A DNA stretch of 62,000 bases, taken from Gnetum montanum. Lineage: Eukaryota; Streptophyta; Gnetopsida; Gnetales; Gnetaceae. The position numbers and the translations under genes were made by a program. The first letter of the stretch is position 1. Each line of letters opens with the position of its first letter. Of this stretch, positions 23,196 through 33,619 are shown in pieces. The notes under the pieces were generated by a model. It did no database searches. It had not been told where the DNA came from and saw nothing but the letters and a program-made list of their open reading frames with translations. The stretch lies in assembly GCA_015680685.1 (NCBI GenBank), contig MNCI01000556.1:452698-514697 (forward strand), read 5' to 3'.

Positions 23196-23837
23196 CCCTA
23201 GTGAACAACATTCAAGGGGTTGGCTTTTGGGAGCATTCTAGTGGGGTTGGCTTTTGGCATTGTTGACTTGGAGTATTCAATCAGCTTTTGGCATTGTTGG
23301 CTCTTGCACTTATTTCACTAGTAGTTGGCTTTTTGGTTGACATCTTGGCATTTTGGCTCTCTGGTGATTAGCTTTGGCAAGGAGACTAGCAAGTAGAGCG
23401 TTTCCATAAGGAAGCTACTGATAGTAGTTTGAGGAGTTGTGACCATACTACTTCATTGCAAGTTGTGCTTGTTCCCACCGCCATCTGTTGTACACCTCCT
23501 TCACTCAAGCAAAGATTAGATCCCCGATCTTAGGGTGGTGCACTTTCTAACCCAAACTTGTTTCATTTTGCTTTGTTATTTTCATGTTTTGCATTATTCT
23601 CAATCAATTCATGTTCATTTCTTATTGTTCCACATGCTTATAACATCCTTAAAAAAAACCAAGGTCTACGAAAGGTTATTGTACATTGCTTAAATCCCTA
23701 TTTGATCGACCAGATCATTCAGGGCACCCTGCATTTGTTTACATCCAGCATGATCCTCGCATGGATCTAGGGTTAGGTTGTAACCTCGGTGACCTCTCGG
23801 TGTTCTAGCCACTGACATTTTCAATCACTATAGTTTT

Positions 23838-23852
23838 TGGTGCTAGAAGGAG
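23838..23852 (+). promoter_or_regulatory. Element D primer binding site (tRNA not identified)
   Basis: TGGTGCTAGAAGGAG starts five bases after the LTR end, where a primer site is expected. With C->T decay it could derive from TGGCGCC..., but I cannot name the tRNA confidently. Confidence 0.5.
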
Positions 23853-24173
23853 GGCCTTTTGTGCCCTTTCTACATATCATGTGTAATCCTGCATGCTATT
23901 TATACCCCGTCACCTACTAGCGTAGATGTGACACCCTTGTGGTTGTCTACGCACCATGTGGTGTAGATTGGTCGCAATAATAGTTCCTTTGGGACCCAGC
24001 AGGACCAAATCCTCTAACCGATTGCTTACCTGACCATGTTTACTCTGTTTACTACCCCATGCTACTTGCACCTCATGCAATGTAGCAAACTGCCTAGTGT
24101 AGCACTCCTGCTTAGCATAATAGGTGTCTCCCTAGTGAACCCAGTTGCATTTTTTCTTCCTTATAGTTTCCAT

Positions 24174-26620
24174 TATGACAAAAGATGATTCCTGCAACCA
24201 TTGTTGCCACCACCTTGAACCTCGAGGTTCCCTACTTAGTCCAATACATGATAGGTCTTGAGTGACTACCCAGCCTAGTGTTGACACCACGTTAGTCCCT
24301 TAGACTATGACATCTTTCACCTGAGCACTTAGCGCAAGACGTAGAGTGATATGACTTCCTCTATGCAAAGGTCCAAGCGAATATACCCTTGGATCACAAG
24401 GAATTTGAAGATAAACATAACTTCAAGTTCCTCCACCAGAATGGAAGGGAATTTGTCCCTGCCCCTGACATCATCATCCCATTGACTGAATCATATCAAT
24501 GGGTCTTAGACCAACTGATATGAGCAAGTAGGTCCAGGGAGCGAGATACAACATCCCACTGTGATGAGGCATTCCAAGACGGATAGGAAGACTTGGACTC
24601 CCACTCTAAGGGTGGTGGCCAGACCCATGCTATACTCATCCCTCCCACCGTCATCTTTCAGTCAAATCTGTTCTTTACTTCTGCCTCCTTTATGGTTACC
24701 ACAACCTTGCCACAATTTGCACCTTTGTTAGCCATGGGCAATCATATTGTACCCTCTACATACTAGCAAGGGGGCACTTTAGCTTTTTTCCCAATTACCC
24801 TTCCTTCTCAATCTATCCTAGTAGCATACCCAATGTCAGTTGCAGCTATGCTGCCATATGTTCACACTCTGGCCACATCTCAGTTGCATGCGAGCTTCAC
24901 CTCTAGTCCCTCATCTACATCTATCCCACAACTAGTGGCTAACCTAGTCTCAATTGTGTGGTGGGTGCTAACCCCTTCCTTACCTATGGCACAACCCTCT
25001 CAGGTATCATACTATGTGCAACCCCAACCACACCAACTTTTGCACATAGCACAATCTAGTGCAGGGCTATGGGCCATCCTGTCAACTGGGCAAGCTATCA
25101 ATCCCATAGCCCCACCAGTGGCCACCACACCAATAGCACCACCCACTAGGTGGCGAGTGGTCCAAGCAACACCATTTGCAGGATCGGCACCAACAGTGCC
25201 CCCCATGGGCCAGGCTACTGCCCCTACACCGCAACCCCCATCGATGCATATGATGGCTGCTCAAGCAACCTTGCAATCATTTGCAACATCATCGGGTCTA
25301 GATCAAGCTTTTCAACTTATCCAAATCCTCACTAAGGAAATCAAACACCTCAAAGCCACTGGTTCTAACATGGTACAAGTCATGGATTTTTACCATGATG
25401 ATCCCATTAGCCTAGTCGTTCCCATGCTTACGTTACCTCCCAAGATGCCACTCCCCCAATTTACAAAATACAATGGGGAGGATGATCCCAACACACATTT
25501 GGTAATGTTTAGATTCAAATATCTATTATTGTAGTAATGGACACACACTATCATCCACGTATTTTCCATGTCCCTGATAGGCAAGGCTTTAGATTGGGAC
25601 CGCGTGCTCCCACGTGCCTCCATCTCAACTTTGGAGGAGCTATTGAGTTAGTTCATGACTCGTTTCAAGTATAACTTGAAACCAAAGATCACACTGGACC
25701 AACTAATGAGCATCAAGCAAGACCTATTCAAGTTTGTGCAAAGATTCATATAGTGGTGGAGCGCCACCTTGAACAAAATACACGAGCCTATTGTTGAGGC
25801 CCACCTATTGGTCATCTTCAAGGGGGTAGTAAATGATTTTATCAAGTCAAAGCTTTACTACTTAGCCTCATGCTTCCTCAGTCAAGCTTTCGCTTAGACC
25901 AAGATCATCTAGGACATAGCCGAGGCATGTAAAGACCCGACTTATGTCACGTACAAAAACATACACCTTAAGAAAGACAAAGAGAAGGGCAAAGCCACAA
26001 CAGCCACGGTAGCCATTGTGGCCAACGAAACCAAGCCCAAAAATAGTAGGAATAAAAAGATGACCATAGCACCTACTAACGCCACATCTGGCTCAAGTAA
26101 TACTGGTCAACCCTCAACATCAGCACCTGAGGCTTCAATGCATCCTAAACCCAACTTCGAGAGTAAGGATTACTCCAATTACACCCCTTTACCTGTTAAG
26201 CCTTTAGAACTTCTGAAGCAACTATTGGGAGTTGAGTATATACATCACAAATGGATGTCAAAGGAAATAATTAAACAACATCAATGGTATTACGAACTTC
26301 TTAGGAACCCCTCCTTGGCCATGCCTAATGAGACGTTAGTTCCTAAGAACTTTAGGCTAGAACATTTCTGTGACTATCACCAACTATGTGGTCACGATAT
26401 AGACTACTGTCTAGCATTGAAGGACAATATCCAATGCATGATCGATTAGGGAAAGCTGGTCCTGGATGAAAGTAGTCCCATTCAAACTAAAAACCAGTCA
26501 ATGCATGTTTACAAGGATCCCCTAAACACCAACAGTGCAGGGTACACAATCAATGTCATTAACATTGATGGCAACCCAGAATCACCACCATAACTACTTG
26601 TGGTATGTGTCCCTCCTCGA
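24174..26620 (+). pseudogene. Element D gag, broken
   Basis: Starting near the ATG at 24174, the translation runs through a variable Pro/Ala/Gln-rich region, open from 24833 to 25534. It then enters a Retrotrans_gag-like domain at about 25420-25910: PLPQFTKYNGEDDPNTHL, GKALDWDRVLPRASI, MTRFKYNLKPK. A Lys-rich segment (25970-26060) follows. The motif CDYHQLCGHDIDYC at 26367-26408 is the C-x2-H-x4-H-x4-C knuckle variant usual in Tat-lineage gags (CxFHxxxGHxTxxC), followed by LKDNIQCMID. Stops at about 25533, 25620, 25750, 25900 and 26449 are mostly one transition away from Gln or Trp codons. The product would assemble the particle. Confidence 0.85.
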
Positions 26621-27945
26621 AATGCAACAACCCCGACAACAACAAAAATGACTTCACGAAAACCATTTTTCCTCAAGGTCCCTCCTTATACATCCTTAAA
26701 GCTGCACCACCCACACCAACACCACAGGCACCATTCATTATTAAGGTGCCAAAACAATCAAGCGCCCCTACTGCACAAAGCTAGGCAATGAGAACGGCAT
26801 GACAGCCCCCTAGTTCGAAAAAAATGGGAAGAGCGTTTGGTGGATAAGATGGCTAGGGAACGTGCCACTTTAGCTCCCCCTAAGCCTACCCCCTTGTTCT
26901 CCATGCCCAAGGCCCCCTCATCATCAGCAACTGATAACGCCACACAAAAGCAATTGTCACCATCCCACCTAAGAAAGTGCAATCCTCAACTTGAAACTAC
27001 CCCTCCTTGGAAGATTTGTCTCCTAGGATGAATGGAAGAGGAAAAGGGTAACAAAAAAAAATATGGCAGGCAGGATATTTTCAACGTCCTCACCCAGGTT
27101 AAACAGGCTCTGAAAAAAATAGAACTTTGAGCTTGTATGACTTGGTAATGACATCCACTACACACCGCAAAGCCATGGTTCGCATGTTAACATCCATATC
27201 GGTTGACGAAAACATGTTGGCAGAGGAGAAAGAGATCCACATTGTCATGCTTCCCTCTATGACCAAGGAACGATGGCCGACTTAGTTAACCTTTCATGAT
27301 GAGTCCATTAAGGATGACCCGAAAAAGGGTCAGGTGACAACGACACCTATGTTCATCACAATTCAGGTTAGTCAGTACAAGATTCAAAGGGTACACGTTG
27401 ATAATAGGGCTGCTACTAATGTCATCCCATTTCCCATAGTGGAAAAATTGGGCTTGGTCGATCAAATCAAGCCCATGATGACTTCTAGCTTAAAATCTTT
27501 TAATGAGATGCATGTGCTAGTAAAAGGAATTGTCCATATTAACTTTTTGGTAGGGGACCAGTTCCCCACAAGCATAGTGTTCATAGTGGTAGAGGAGATG
27601 CATGGCTTCAACCTGATCCTAGGGAGGTCATGGTTGGCCTAGTTGAGGGCTATTTCCTCACCAATATACCAAGAAATCCACTTATCCTACGCAGGAGGGG
27701 AAGTGGTAATTCACAGTGATGAAGTGGCTCCCTGAGCCATAAACAATGTAGGAATGGAGCAAGGTTTAGAGATCAAAATCTCTAAAAACCAAACCCTTGT
27801 CCAAACTAAAATGCTCGAACAAGTCAAAACCATCCCAAATGAAGAAGCAACATGGGCTAAGCTACCCTTTCAAGTGGTAGACAATGACATAGAGGAGTAT
27901 CATAAAAAAGCCTCCTGGCCATACGCATCGCTGAGACCATGATGG
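26621..27945 (+). pseudogene. Element D aspartic protease region
   Basis: After a Pro/Thr-rich linker (26600-27030), an AP-like domain occupies about 27330-27645. It contains VHVDNRAATNVIP with the catalytic DSG/DTG changed to DNR at 27400-27408, and the C-terminal ILGRSWLA. The frame then continues through 27720-27940 with QTKMLEQVKTIP and ends near 27945. Protease matures the Gag-Pol polyprotein. In ordinary Ty3/gypsy elements RT follows directly. Here RT begins more than 6 kb later, at about 34081, consistent with the intron-separated organisation reported for Ogre elements. Confidence 0.8.
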
Positions 27946-28139
27946 GTTAGGAAGCAGCTATGAGAATGATCATTGTTTGTGTTAGCGTAATTACTTCACT
28001 GCTTGCACCATGATTATTGCTCGCATCAACATCATGTTCACTATTTACATTGTTTGCTTCGTAATCATTGTTTACGCTAGTGTCATCCTCATCATTTACA
28101 TTGTTTACATTATGTCCATTGTTTGCATCACTAAACATC

Positions 28140-28330
28140 TCGCTAAGGCCTAAAATTGGAAATTTTTTTATTATCACCTTACATAAGGCCTGAAATGGCC
28201 TAAAATTAGCAAAGGCCTGAAATGGCCTAAAACTAGCGATGGCCTGAAATGGCCTAAAACTAGCGACAGCCTGGAATTTCCTTAAACTACTCATCACGGT
28301 CCATTAAGGCCTAAAACTAGCAACTTTACT
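28140..28330 (+). repeat. Tandem repeat block TR1 (GGCCTAAAACTAGC unit)
   Basis: A unit of about 27-28 bp, AAGGCCTGAAATGGCCTAAA then ACTAGCG, is repeated about three times at 28190-28270, with looser copies on both sides. The core TAAAACTAGC is shared with the arrays at 33620-33995 and 37630-37905. It lies just past the 3' end of the antisense gene. Confidence 0.7.
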
Positions 28331-28576
28331 ACACCAAAGAAATAACAAAAAAATTGGCAAAAATAAGAAAAAATGAAAGTCATCATTAAGTAATGGCCTA
28401 GAATGACCTTTCACTAAAATGAGAGGCTCTCAAAGGGCTCAAAAAGATAAAAAAAATGAAATGCATTAACCAAAATGAAATAGACAATTTCACATTCATT
28501 CTTTGCTCAATGTTAATCAATAGCATTTACAAATCAATTAAATTCAAAGAAAAAAATAAAATTTTGCATCACCACA

Positions 28577-28639
28577 CTATGGGTCTTCATGTCCATCACC
28601 ATCTCCTATCCCACTAGGTGTCGCATCTTCATTCAGATT
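28577..28639 (-). pseudogene. Antisense gene exon 9 (terminal)
   Basis: Encodes the acidic tail NLNEDATPSGIGDGDGHEDP and a TAG stop. The acceptor now reads TGCAA, one transition from TGCAG. Intron 8 is 87 bp with a T-rich 3' part. Confidence 0.65.
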
Positions 28640-28726
28640 TTGCATAAAGCAGAAAATAAAATAGTGAGTCAAACTATAATAATGGCTTTTAGAAAATAAA
28701 CCATAACATAACAAAAGGTGACTAAC

Positions 28727-29547
28727 CAGAGATGGCCCCACATCCATTTCAGGGGGTATCTGATCCATGCCGGCCACAAGACATCACAAGATCTCCTCCT
28801 CAGTAAGGTTGCCCCAATTTCCATCTTCTAGATTAGCACTCGTTGTAACATTCCCCTTTTCCATGGTTATCCATCTGGGTGGTCCTAGGGAAAAGGTGGC
28901 AGTGGTGGTCTCCCTGAGAGGTAGGGTGACCTTTCTTTCAGGAGACTCACTTACTATCACTTGTTGCATGAACTTCTCATAAGAACTAGAAGCACCAATG
29001 ACATCAATAAATAGCCTAAGGATATGCAATTCAACAGCAGCATCCTAATACTATTTATGATAGGCAGCACTTTCCATCTTATACAAATTTTTATGGTTTT
29101 TTTGTGCCTATCCCCATTTGTAAACCTTTGCACTGTAGTATTTCCAATCTTGGTTCTTCTATGCTAGGAGGTCCATCTACATGCAATATTCAATAATTTT
29201 GCGATTGGCCTCATTATTATTCCATACAACTATCTAGTATCTGGCATAGTCAATCACAGTTGCATGCCAACTGCCATTGCGGGTATCGTGGGCCAACAGA
29301 AACTCATTCCTAAATCAGAGATCCTCCACCTCTGCGGTTAGGTTAGTCTTCTCTTTCTCAAGTCTTCGTACCCTCTTCCAGAGGTCTTCGTTCACACACC
29401 TACACTCCCATAAGGAGCATGCTGAGTACAACACTCATTTACTCACTTCACCATAAATGTGATGAGGTACCTCAGTCACCTCTGGTGAAAGTTTAGGCAC
29501 AATGTTGACCTTGATGGCTTGCCAAGGATCCCACTTGAGATGGGAGG
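28727..29547 (-). pseudogene. Antisense gene exon 8
   Basis: Preceded by a branch-like TGACTAAT and an AG acceptor. It reads SHLKWDPWQAIKVNIVPKL, then through one TGA to CVNEDLWKRVRRLEKEKTNL (likely coiled coil), FLLAHDTRNGSWHATVIDYA, and AAVELHILRLFIDVIGASSS. It ends GMDQIPPEMDVGPSL at donor GTTAGT. Several TAG/TGA stops. The 257-codon frame is otherwise uninterrupted by frameshifts. Confidence 0.8.
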
Positions 29548-29630
29548 CTACCATGCATGGAAAAATATTAGTCATAGTAACACAAAAAAAGTAACAACTA
29601 CAAATGCCTAGCATAGGAATTATAGCGTAC

Positions 29631-29714
29631 CATCTCAAGATCAATCTACTTTAAGAGATCTATCATATCATCGACAACCCCCTCCATGAAGGTGAACTTG
29701 TCGAGGGTCTTGAT
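29631..29714 (-). pseudogene. Antisense gene exon 7
   Basis: An 84-nt exon between TTTCTGACCCTAG and GTACGC. One frame reads IKTLDKFTFMEGVVDDMIDL, but this is one base out of phase with exon 6, so a small indel may have occurred. The exon length is a multiple of three. Confidence 0.55.
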
Positions 29715-29854
29715 CTAGGGTCAGAAATAGAGTGAGAAAGAAGGGTTAGGGGCATTAATAGTGGTGTCTGCTGCATAATAAAACATGTTAGCCATGGTAG
29801 AGAGGACAACAACAAAGCTGATGAAAAAATGACATGACAATGCATAGCTCCTAC

Positions 29855-30130
29855 CCAGCAAACCCTTAGGGGTGATAGTGGGGGGATCACCCATCGAGAA
29901 ACTATCAAGAAATTGGTCAAACTCACCAACATCCAATTGTACTTCCTCTCTTTCTAGCTGACTCAAAAATATGGCAACATCCTTCACACTCATCTACCCT
30001 TTGAGCACTGAAGTACATTCTGCAAAGGGATGATCGGTAGGGGCCTCTTCTTCCACAACAAGGGCCTCTTCCTCCTCCTCTTCAACAGGTGTCCCTACTT
30101 CAGGGGCCAAAATTTCTTCCTCTTCCTCTT
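29855..30130 (-). pseudogene. Antisense gene exon 6 (acidic)
   Basis: It opens with a Glu run, EEEEEEILAPEVGTPVEEEE, then VEEEAPTDHPFAE. After a TAG it continues MSVKDVAIFLSQLEREEVQL and ends TPKGLLG at donor GTAGGAG. The acceptor is weak (A-rich before AG), but phase agrees with exon 5. Confidence 0.65.
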
Positions 30131-30262
30131 CTTTTTTTTTTAAAACATAATCGTAGTTAGCAAGATATTCTAACTTGAAACAGGTGCTACATTGTGCAAT
30201 GCTGTATAGCGTAGCACAGCGTAACAAGTGCTATGCTAACAAAACAAGTTTAGCATACTCAC

Positions 30263-30503
30263 CAATCGGGGGTTGCACTCTACAAACTTTGATTTGTAGC
30301 TTCTTCCCCATCTCTTCATTTATGCAAGGAGTCTCTCTAGTAGGACAAGACTTCTTATGTTGCAGCCTGGTCTTTACAGTTTCTACAATGAGGCATTTTT
30401 CCCTTAGCGCATTGCTTGTGTTGATGGGGGTGCCTCTCCCATGCTGTCCCAACCACAAAAGGTACACCCCACCTGATCCCTTATTGTTATCGAAAGTGAT
30501 TCC
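30263..30503 (-). pseudogene. Antisense gene exon 5
   Basis: Starts after AGCTATCAG with GITFDNNKGSGGVYLLWLGQ and ends VCRVQPPIG at the strong donor GTGAGTATG. No in-frame stop in 80 codons. Cys and Lys/Arg-rich. The following 131-bp intron contains a TAGC palindrome (30184-30236). Confidence 0.75.
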
Positions 30504-30592
30504 CTGATAGCTTTTGGGGGGTCTTGGGATTGGGTGGTGCAGAAAACCTGGTAGATCCATGGCTTCAATATCTAGTTATGGTCTTGTTGTAC

Positions 30593-31317
30593 CTAGATGC
30601 CATTTTCATGGACTACAAGGAATTCCACAAAGCATCACAAGAAAGCTACAAAGAAGACATAATGCACATTGAAACGAGACTCAAGCTTCTAACGAAGCTT
30701 GATCATTTCAGCACACAAGCCTTCAGAAAGGTATCGGGCCTAGTTGTAATGAGTCCCTTCTTCCATGACCTCCCTCATTATCCAAGCCTGCTCCACTCCA
30801 AGGATTTTCCCTTGGAAGAGTAGCTTAGGGAAAGCATGGGCATGGAAGAGAGCATAAATCATTTCGGCCATTGCCAGCTTGACCTTCTAGATGTAAATCC
30901 CCTTTTGGTCCTTAGCCGTCCCTAGCCATTCCTTAATGTCCCCTTGATGGTTCACATTTTTCTTAGATTTTTCTCCTACAGGGAGACCACCAGAAGGGAC
31001 ACTGAAAAGGTTTGTAAATAGTTGGTCATTAATTTCAAATATCACCCACACATTATGAACACGTGTGTAGAAGTAGTCAGCCTTCTCGGTGAAGGAATTG
31101 GCTAGGGAAAGAATATCTGCAACCAAGACATTTGAATTTACAGCCTGAAATAAGTCCATGAGCACAACCTCTTGAATGTTATGAACAAGGATGGCTAGGA
31201 CCCCATGGTAGAGCCAACGCTGCATCTCCTCCACCTCCTCGTACTTAAAGAAGAGGTTGGTATCGTCGCGCCTAGAGGTGATCACAGTGACCTCTTGGGA
31301 TTCCCTGGCTACTGCAA
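30593..31317 (-). pseudogene. Antisense gene exon 4
   Basis: The largest well-preserved exon of the middle region. It begins (I)AVARESQEVTVITSRRDD and contains EEMQRWLYHGVLAILVHNIQ and SLANSFTEKADYFYTRVHNV. After a TAG at 30887 it continues without frameshift through KVKLAMAEMIYALFHAHAFP and EMIKLR to HENGI and TAG, before donor GTACAA. The last codon was probably CAG, giving a CAG/GT exon end. Five stops in all. Confidence 0.8.
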
Positions 31318-31413
31318 CTGTTAATAGCAAACCAAACAAAAAAAATTTAGCAAAAAAAAATGAAAGAACGTCATCACTTGAACACACAAGAATAAATCCA
31401 TGGTCTAACATAC

Positions 31414-31687
31414 TAGGTTTGAATGACATAGGAAATGGTGGAAGTTCCACCATAACATCTTCAATGGTAATCAGTCAGCATGATGTCCATTCGCTATCCA
31501 ACTAGCCAACTTCCTTAAACTTCCCATAAAATTTGGAATACCTAGTTGGATAGATTTTGAAGTCAAACCCAAGTTGTTCTATGACACCAGCACACACGTC
31601 CCCGATGGAAGGGAGCTCTTGCAGAGCTCTCTAGACCACCACCAATGCATCTGTATTACTGTGAAGACCACTTTCGTCAATGTAAAA
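31414..31687 (-). pseudogene. Antisense gene exon 3
   Basis: It begins FYIDESGLHSNTDALVVV after acceptor TTACCAAG and contains LQELPSIGDVCAGVIEQLGF and EDVMVELPPFPMSF. It ends with one base of a codon before donor GTATGTTAG. Three stops. The 96-bp intron that follows has a long T-rich tract and CTATTAACAG acceptor. Confidence 0.8.
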
Positions 31688-31774
31688 CTTGGTAACATAC
31701 AAGAATATTGTAAGAATATCTGTTCAATGTAACGTGAATCATACAACATGTTAAAATACCTTCACAGGACTTAC

Positions 31775-32225
31775 CCGTCAGTATAGTAAATGGTTCCAGG
31801 TGGGTTCTAAAAGCAAGTATCCATGTGATGGGCAACATATAACATGTTGTATAAATGATAGCATTTGTCCTCAAGCATGTCCCAGATCCAACTTAAGAAT
31901 CTCAAGCCTCTTGGATGCTAGTTGGATCCTCCTGCCCCTTTCACCCTCGATTGATCCATTAGCTAAAAAATTTAGAATGCCTCGGTTTGCTCCAAGAAAC
32001 AATGTCTCTTTAAGTATAGCGGATGTCTCGGCTGATAGGTGTGACCACATGATCACACTAAAATGGCAGAGGAGGAACTGTAGGAAGTCCCATGCTCCCT
32101 CCTAGAACTAGACCACCTACTACCCTACATGTGCATGGGTAGGAGGGATGTTGGCCATAGGTTCACTGAGGTAGCACAGGACTCCTACAAGTTCAAGGAT
32201 AATCAAGACAAGCTTCAACATGACC
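31775..32225 (-). pseudogene. Antisense gene exon 2
   Basis: Preceded by TTTGTCATGCAG and followed by GTAAGTCC. The translation begins VMLKLVLIILELVGVLCYLS, hydrophobic enough for a membrane segment or buried helix, then continues to an ETSAILKETLFLGANRGILN block and ends WNHLLY. Six in-frame stops, several beside Gln- or Trp-compatible contexts. It ends at a codon boundary that fits exon 3. Confidence 0.75.
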
Positions 32226-33257
32226 CTGCATGACAAAGTATCAAAAGTTAGAACTTTTTCCAAGTGAAGATCATTGATATAGCGTAGCATGACCTCTAGT
32301 TTGCATGTAGCATAGCATGACCTTCTATTTGCATACAGCATAGCATGACCCTATGTTTATATGAAGCATAGCGTAATCCTTTGCTCATAAATCCTTTAGC
32401 ATGAAATAATAAGTCCCCCATAAAACAAAGTTAAAAATTACAGGTAGCGTAAAAAAGTGGCACTTGTAGCGTAGTGTAGCAGTCAAGCCCTACATAGCGT
32501 AACAATAGTAAGTGCACCCCATGGTAACAGTTGTGTGGTACATAGCACAACGTAATAGACATGTAGTGTACTAGTTACACTTCCACATAAGGGTGACAAT
32601 TGCGCTACATGCAGCGTAGCAAGACGAATGCACGACTTGTCACGTAGTAAATGAACAAGTGCAAGCAGACATGTAACAATGTAACAAAAAACTACTATAA
32701 TAGGCATTGCAGCATAGCAAATTTAACGACATAGAAGCATTGCAAGTTTGATAGCATAGCAGCATAATTGATTGCAAAGATAATGACCTAAGGGCCTGAC
32801 AACATAACATTGTAGCATAACAGCAACAAAAAATGTTACAGCCTTAACAGTGCAGGTGAAAAGGAATTCAAAGTGCCCTCATTACCCCAACCCTATCCTA
32901 CCACATGAAATAGCTTATTCTACACCACTCCAAGCATGTGTCATGCTGCTATAAAACTGTGCAAACAAACAACCCCCTCTAAGAATGGTGCACTATGCCA
33001 AACATGCGCTATGCCACCCAAAACCACTCAAACTCCTAGAGTAACGCAGTCTCAATTTTTAACAATGGTGGTCAGAGCAGTACCGCATGTAGCTGTAGCA
33101 TAGCAACCATACGACTATCGTGGCCAAGTAGCAACAACCATGGCATAGTGGCCAAAATGGCAACAAAAATAGTGATGATAAAATGACAGCAGTAATGGCA
33201 ATGGCAACTTAACCTGATGCATCACATAATGAAAACAAGGGTAGCGTAATGACTTAC
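32226..33257 (-). repeat. Antisense gene intron 1, filled with TAGC-rich repeats
   Basis: A 1032-bp intron from GTAAGT to CATGCAG. It holds many GTAGCATAGC-type motifs (32278-32400, 32460-32620, 32700-33130). A local tandem repeat of about 29 bp (GTAGCATGACC..TTTGCAT) occurs about four times at 32280-32390. No coding signal. Confidence 0.65.
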
Positions 33258-33376
33258 CGAGCTAACAGAGTCTCTTATTGCATCTCAATGTGTGCCTTGG
33301 ATAGGCATCCCAAGGTGTCCTTCACCTCATTCAATTTAGCCAGTTCCTGATGCTTATGTTCACCTTTGCATGCCAT
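33258..33376 (-). pseudogene. Antisense gene exon 1
   Basis: It starts at ATGGCATGCAAAGG and reads MACKGEHKHQELAKLNEVKD, then continues for another 19 codons. It ends at GCTCG before the donor GTAAGT. The upstream ATG at 33384 runs into a stop at once. One in-frame TAA is present. It ends in phase 2, which joins in frame to exon 2. Confidence 0.7.
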
Positions 33377-33514
33377 TACCTCATTTGTAAATTGGTAGTA
33401 TCAGCTACTATGCTATACCTATTATGCTTTCTCTCTGGCTAATCATGCTACACTCTGAGTATGTGCTCTAGGCTCTGACAATGAAAATGACAAATTTACC
33501 AGGGGGTAATCCCC

Positions 33515-33522
33515 TATTTATA
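33515..33522 (-). promoter_or_regulatory. TATA box of the antisense gene
   Basis: On the minus strand CTATAAATAGGGG occurs about 140 bp before the first in-frame ATG (33376). It points away from the tandem array TR2 and into the gene, suggesting that the cassette carried its own promoter. Confidence 0.65.
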
Positions 33523-33619
33523 GCTAACGTAGTAAAAAATTGTCATTTTCATATCTCGAGTAACGTGAGACACCACTGCAGCATAACACTCATCAACAGC
33601 GTAATGGGCCTACCAAATT

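Larger units (their letters stand above)
21617..23832 (+). mobile_element. Element D 5' LTR
   Basis: It begins TGAAACACC and ends CAATCACTATA (terminal CA mutated to TA). It aligns end to end with 39284-41464. It contains five palindromic TAGC-rich motifs at regular spacing in U3, a TATA box at 23188-23195, and short GGCTTTTGGCATTGTTG repeats downstream of it (23220-23400). Confidence 0.9.
28577..33376 (-). pseudogene. Nine-exon antisense gene of unknown function carried by element D
   Basis: A gene on the strand opposite to gag-pol, between protease and RT. Exons: 33258-33376, 31775-32225, 31414-31687, 30593-31317, 30263-30503, 29855-30130, 29631-29714, 28727-29547, 28577-28639. Exon lengths total 3054 nt (1018 codons). 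Donors include GTAAGT (twice), GTATGT, GTGAGT and GTTAGT. Acceptors include CATGCAG and GACCCTAG. Frame is kept across most junctions (phases 2, 0, 1, 0, 1, then ambiguous for exon 7, then 0). The product has a short N terminus, a hydrophobic/Leu-rich middle, an acidic Glu-rich run (30010-30130) and a probable coiled coil (LWKRVRRLEKEKTNLTAEVE, 29300-29400). I recognise no family. Fifteen or more in-frame stops (TAG, TGA, TAA) show this copy is dead. A TATA box lies upstream. Confidence 0.8.

Noticed and set aside
24833-25534. Longest single open frame in the window (233 codons) as a possible host gene
   Set aside because: It is the variable Pro/Ala/Gln-rich part of element D gag and runs into the Retrotrans_gag domain. 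The overlapping minus-strand ORFs at 25012-25276 are shadows of its repetitive composition.
28147-28330. Possible CRISPR-like array
   Set aside because: Units are degenerate and contiguous, with no unique spacers, and lie in a plant retrotransposon.
29405-29446. A 42-bp intron between 29447 and 29404 in the antisense gene
   Set aside because: Too short for a plant intron. The sequence reads through in frame with one TGA (from CGA), so I merged it into exon 8.
30175-30823. Plus-strand ORFs of about 100 codons opposite exons 4-6
   Set aside because: They are antisense shadows. The minus strand has splice-site-delimited, phase-consistent exons there, and the + frames have no motifs.
30887-31453. 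Plant mobile domain or aminotransferase-like protein for the antisense gene
   Set aside because: Some Tat-lineage antisense ORFs have been linked to such domains, but I could not see the expected motifs here, so no family was assigned.
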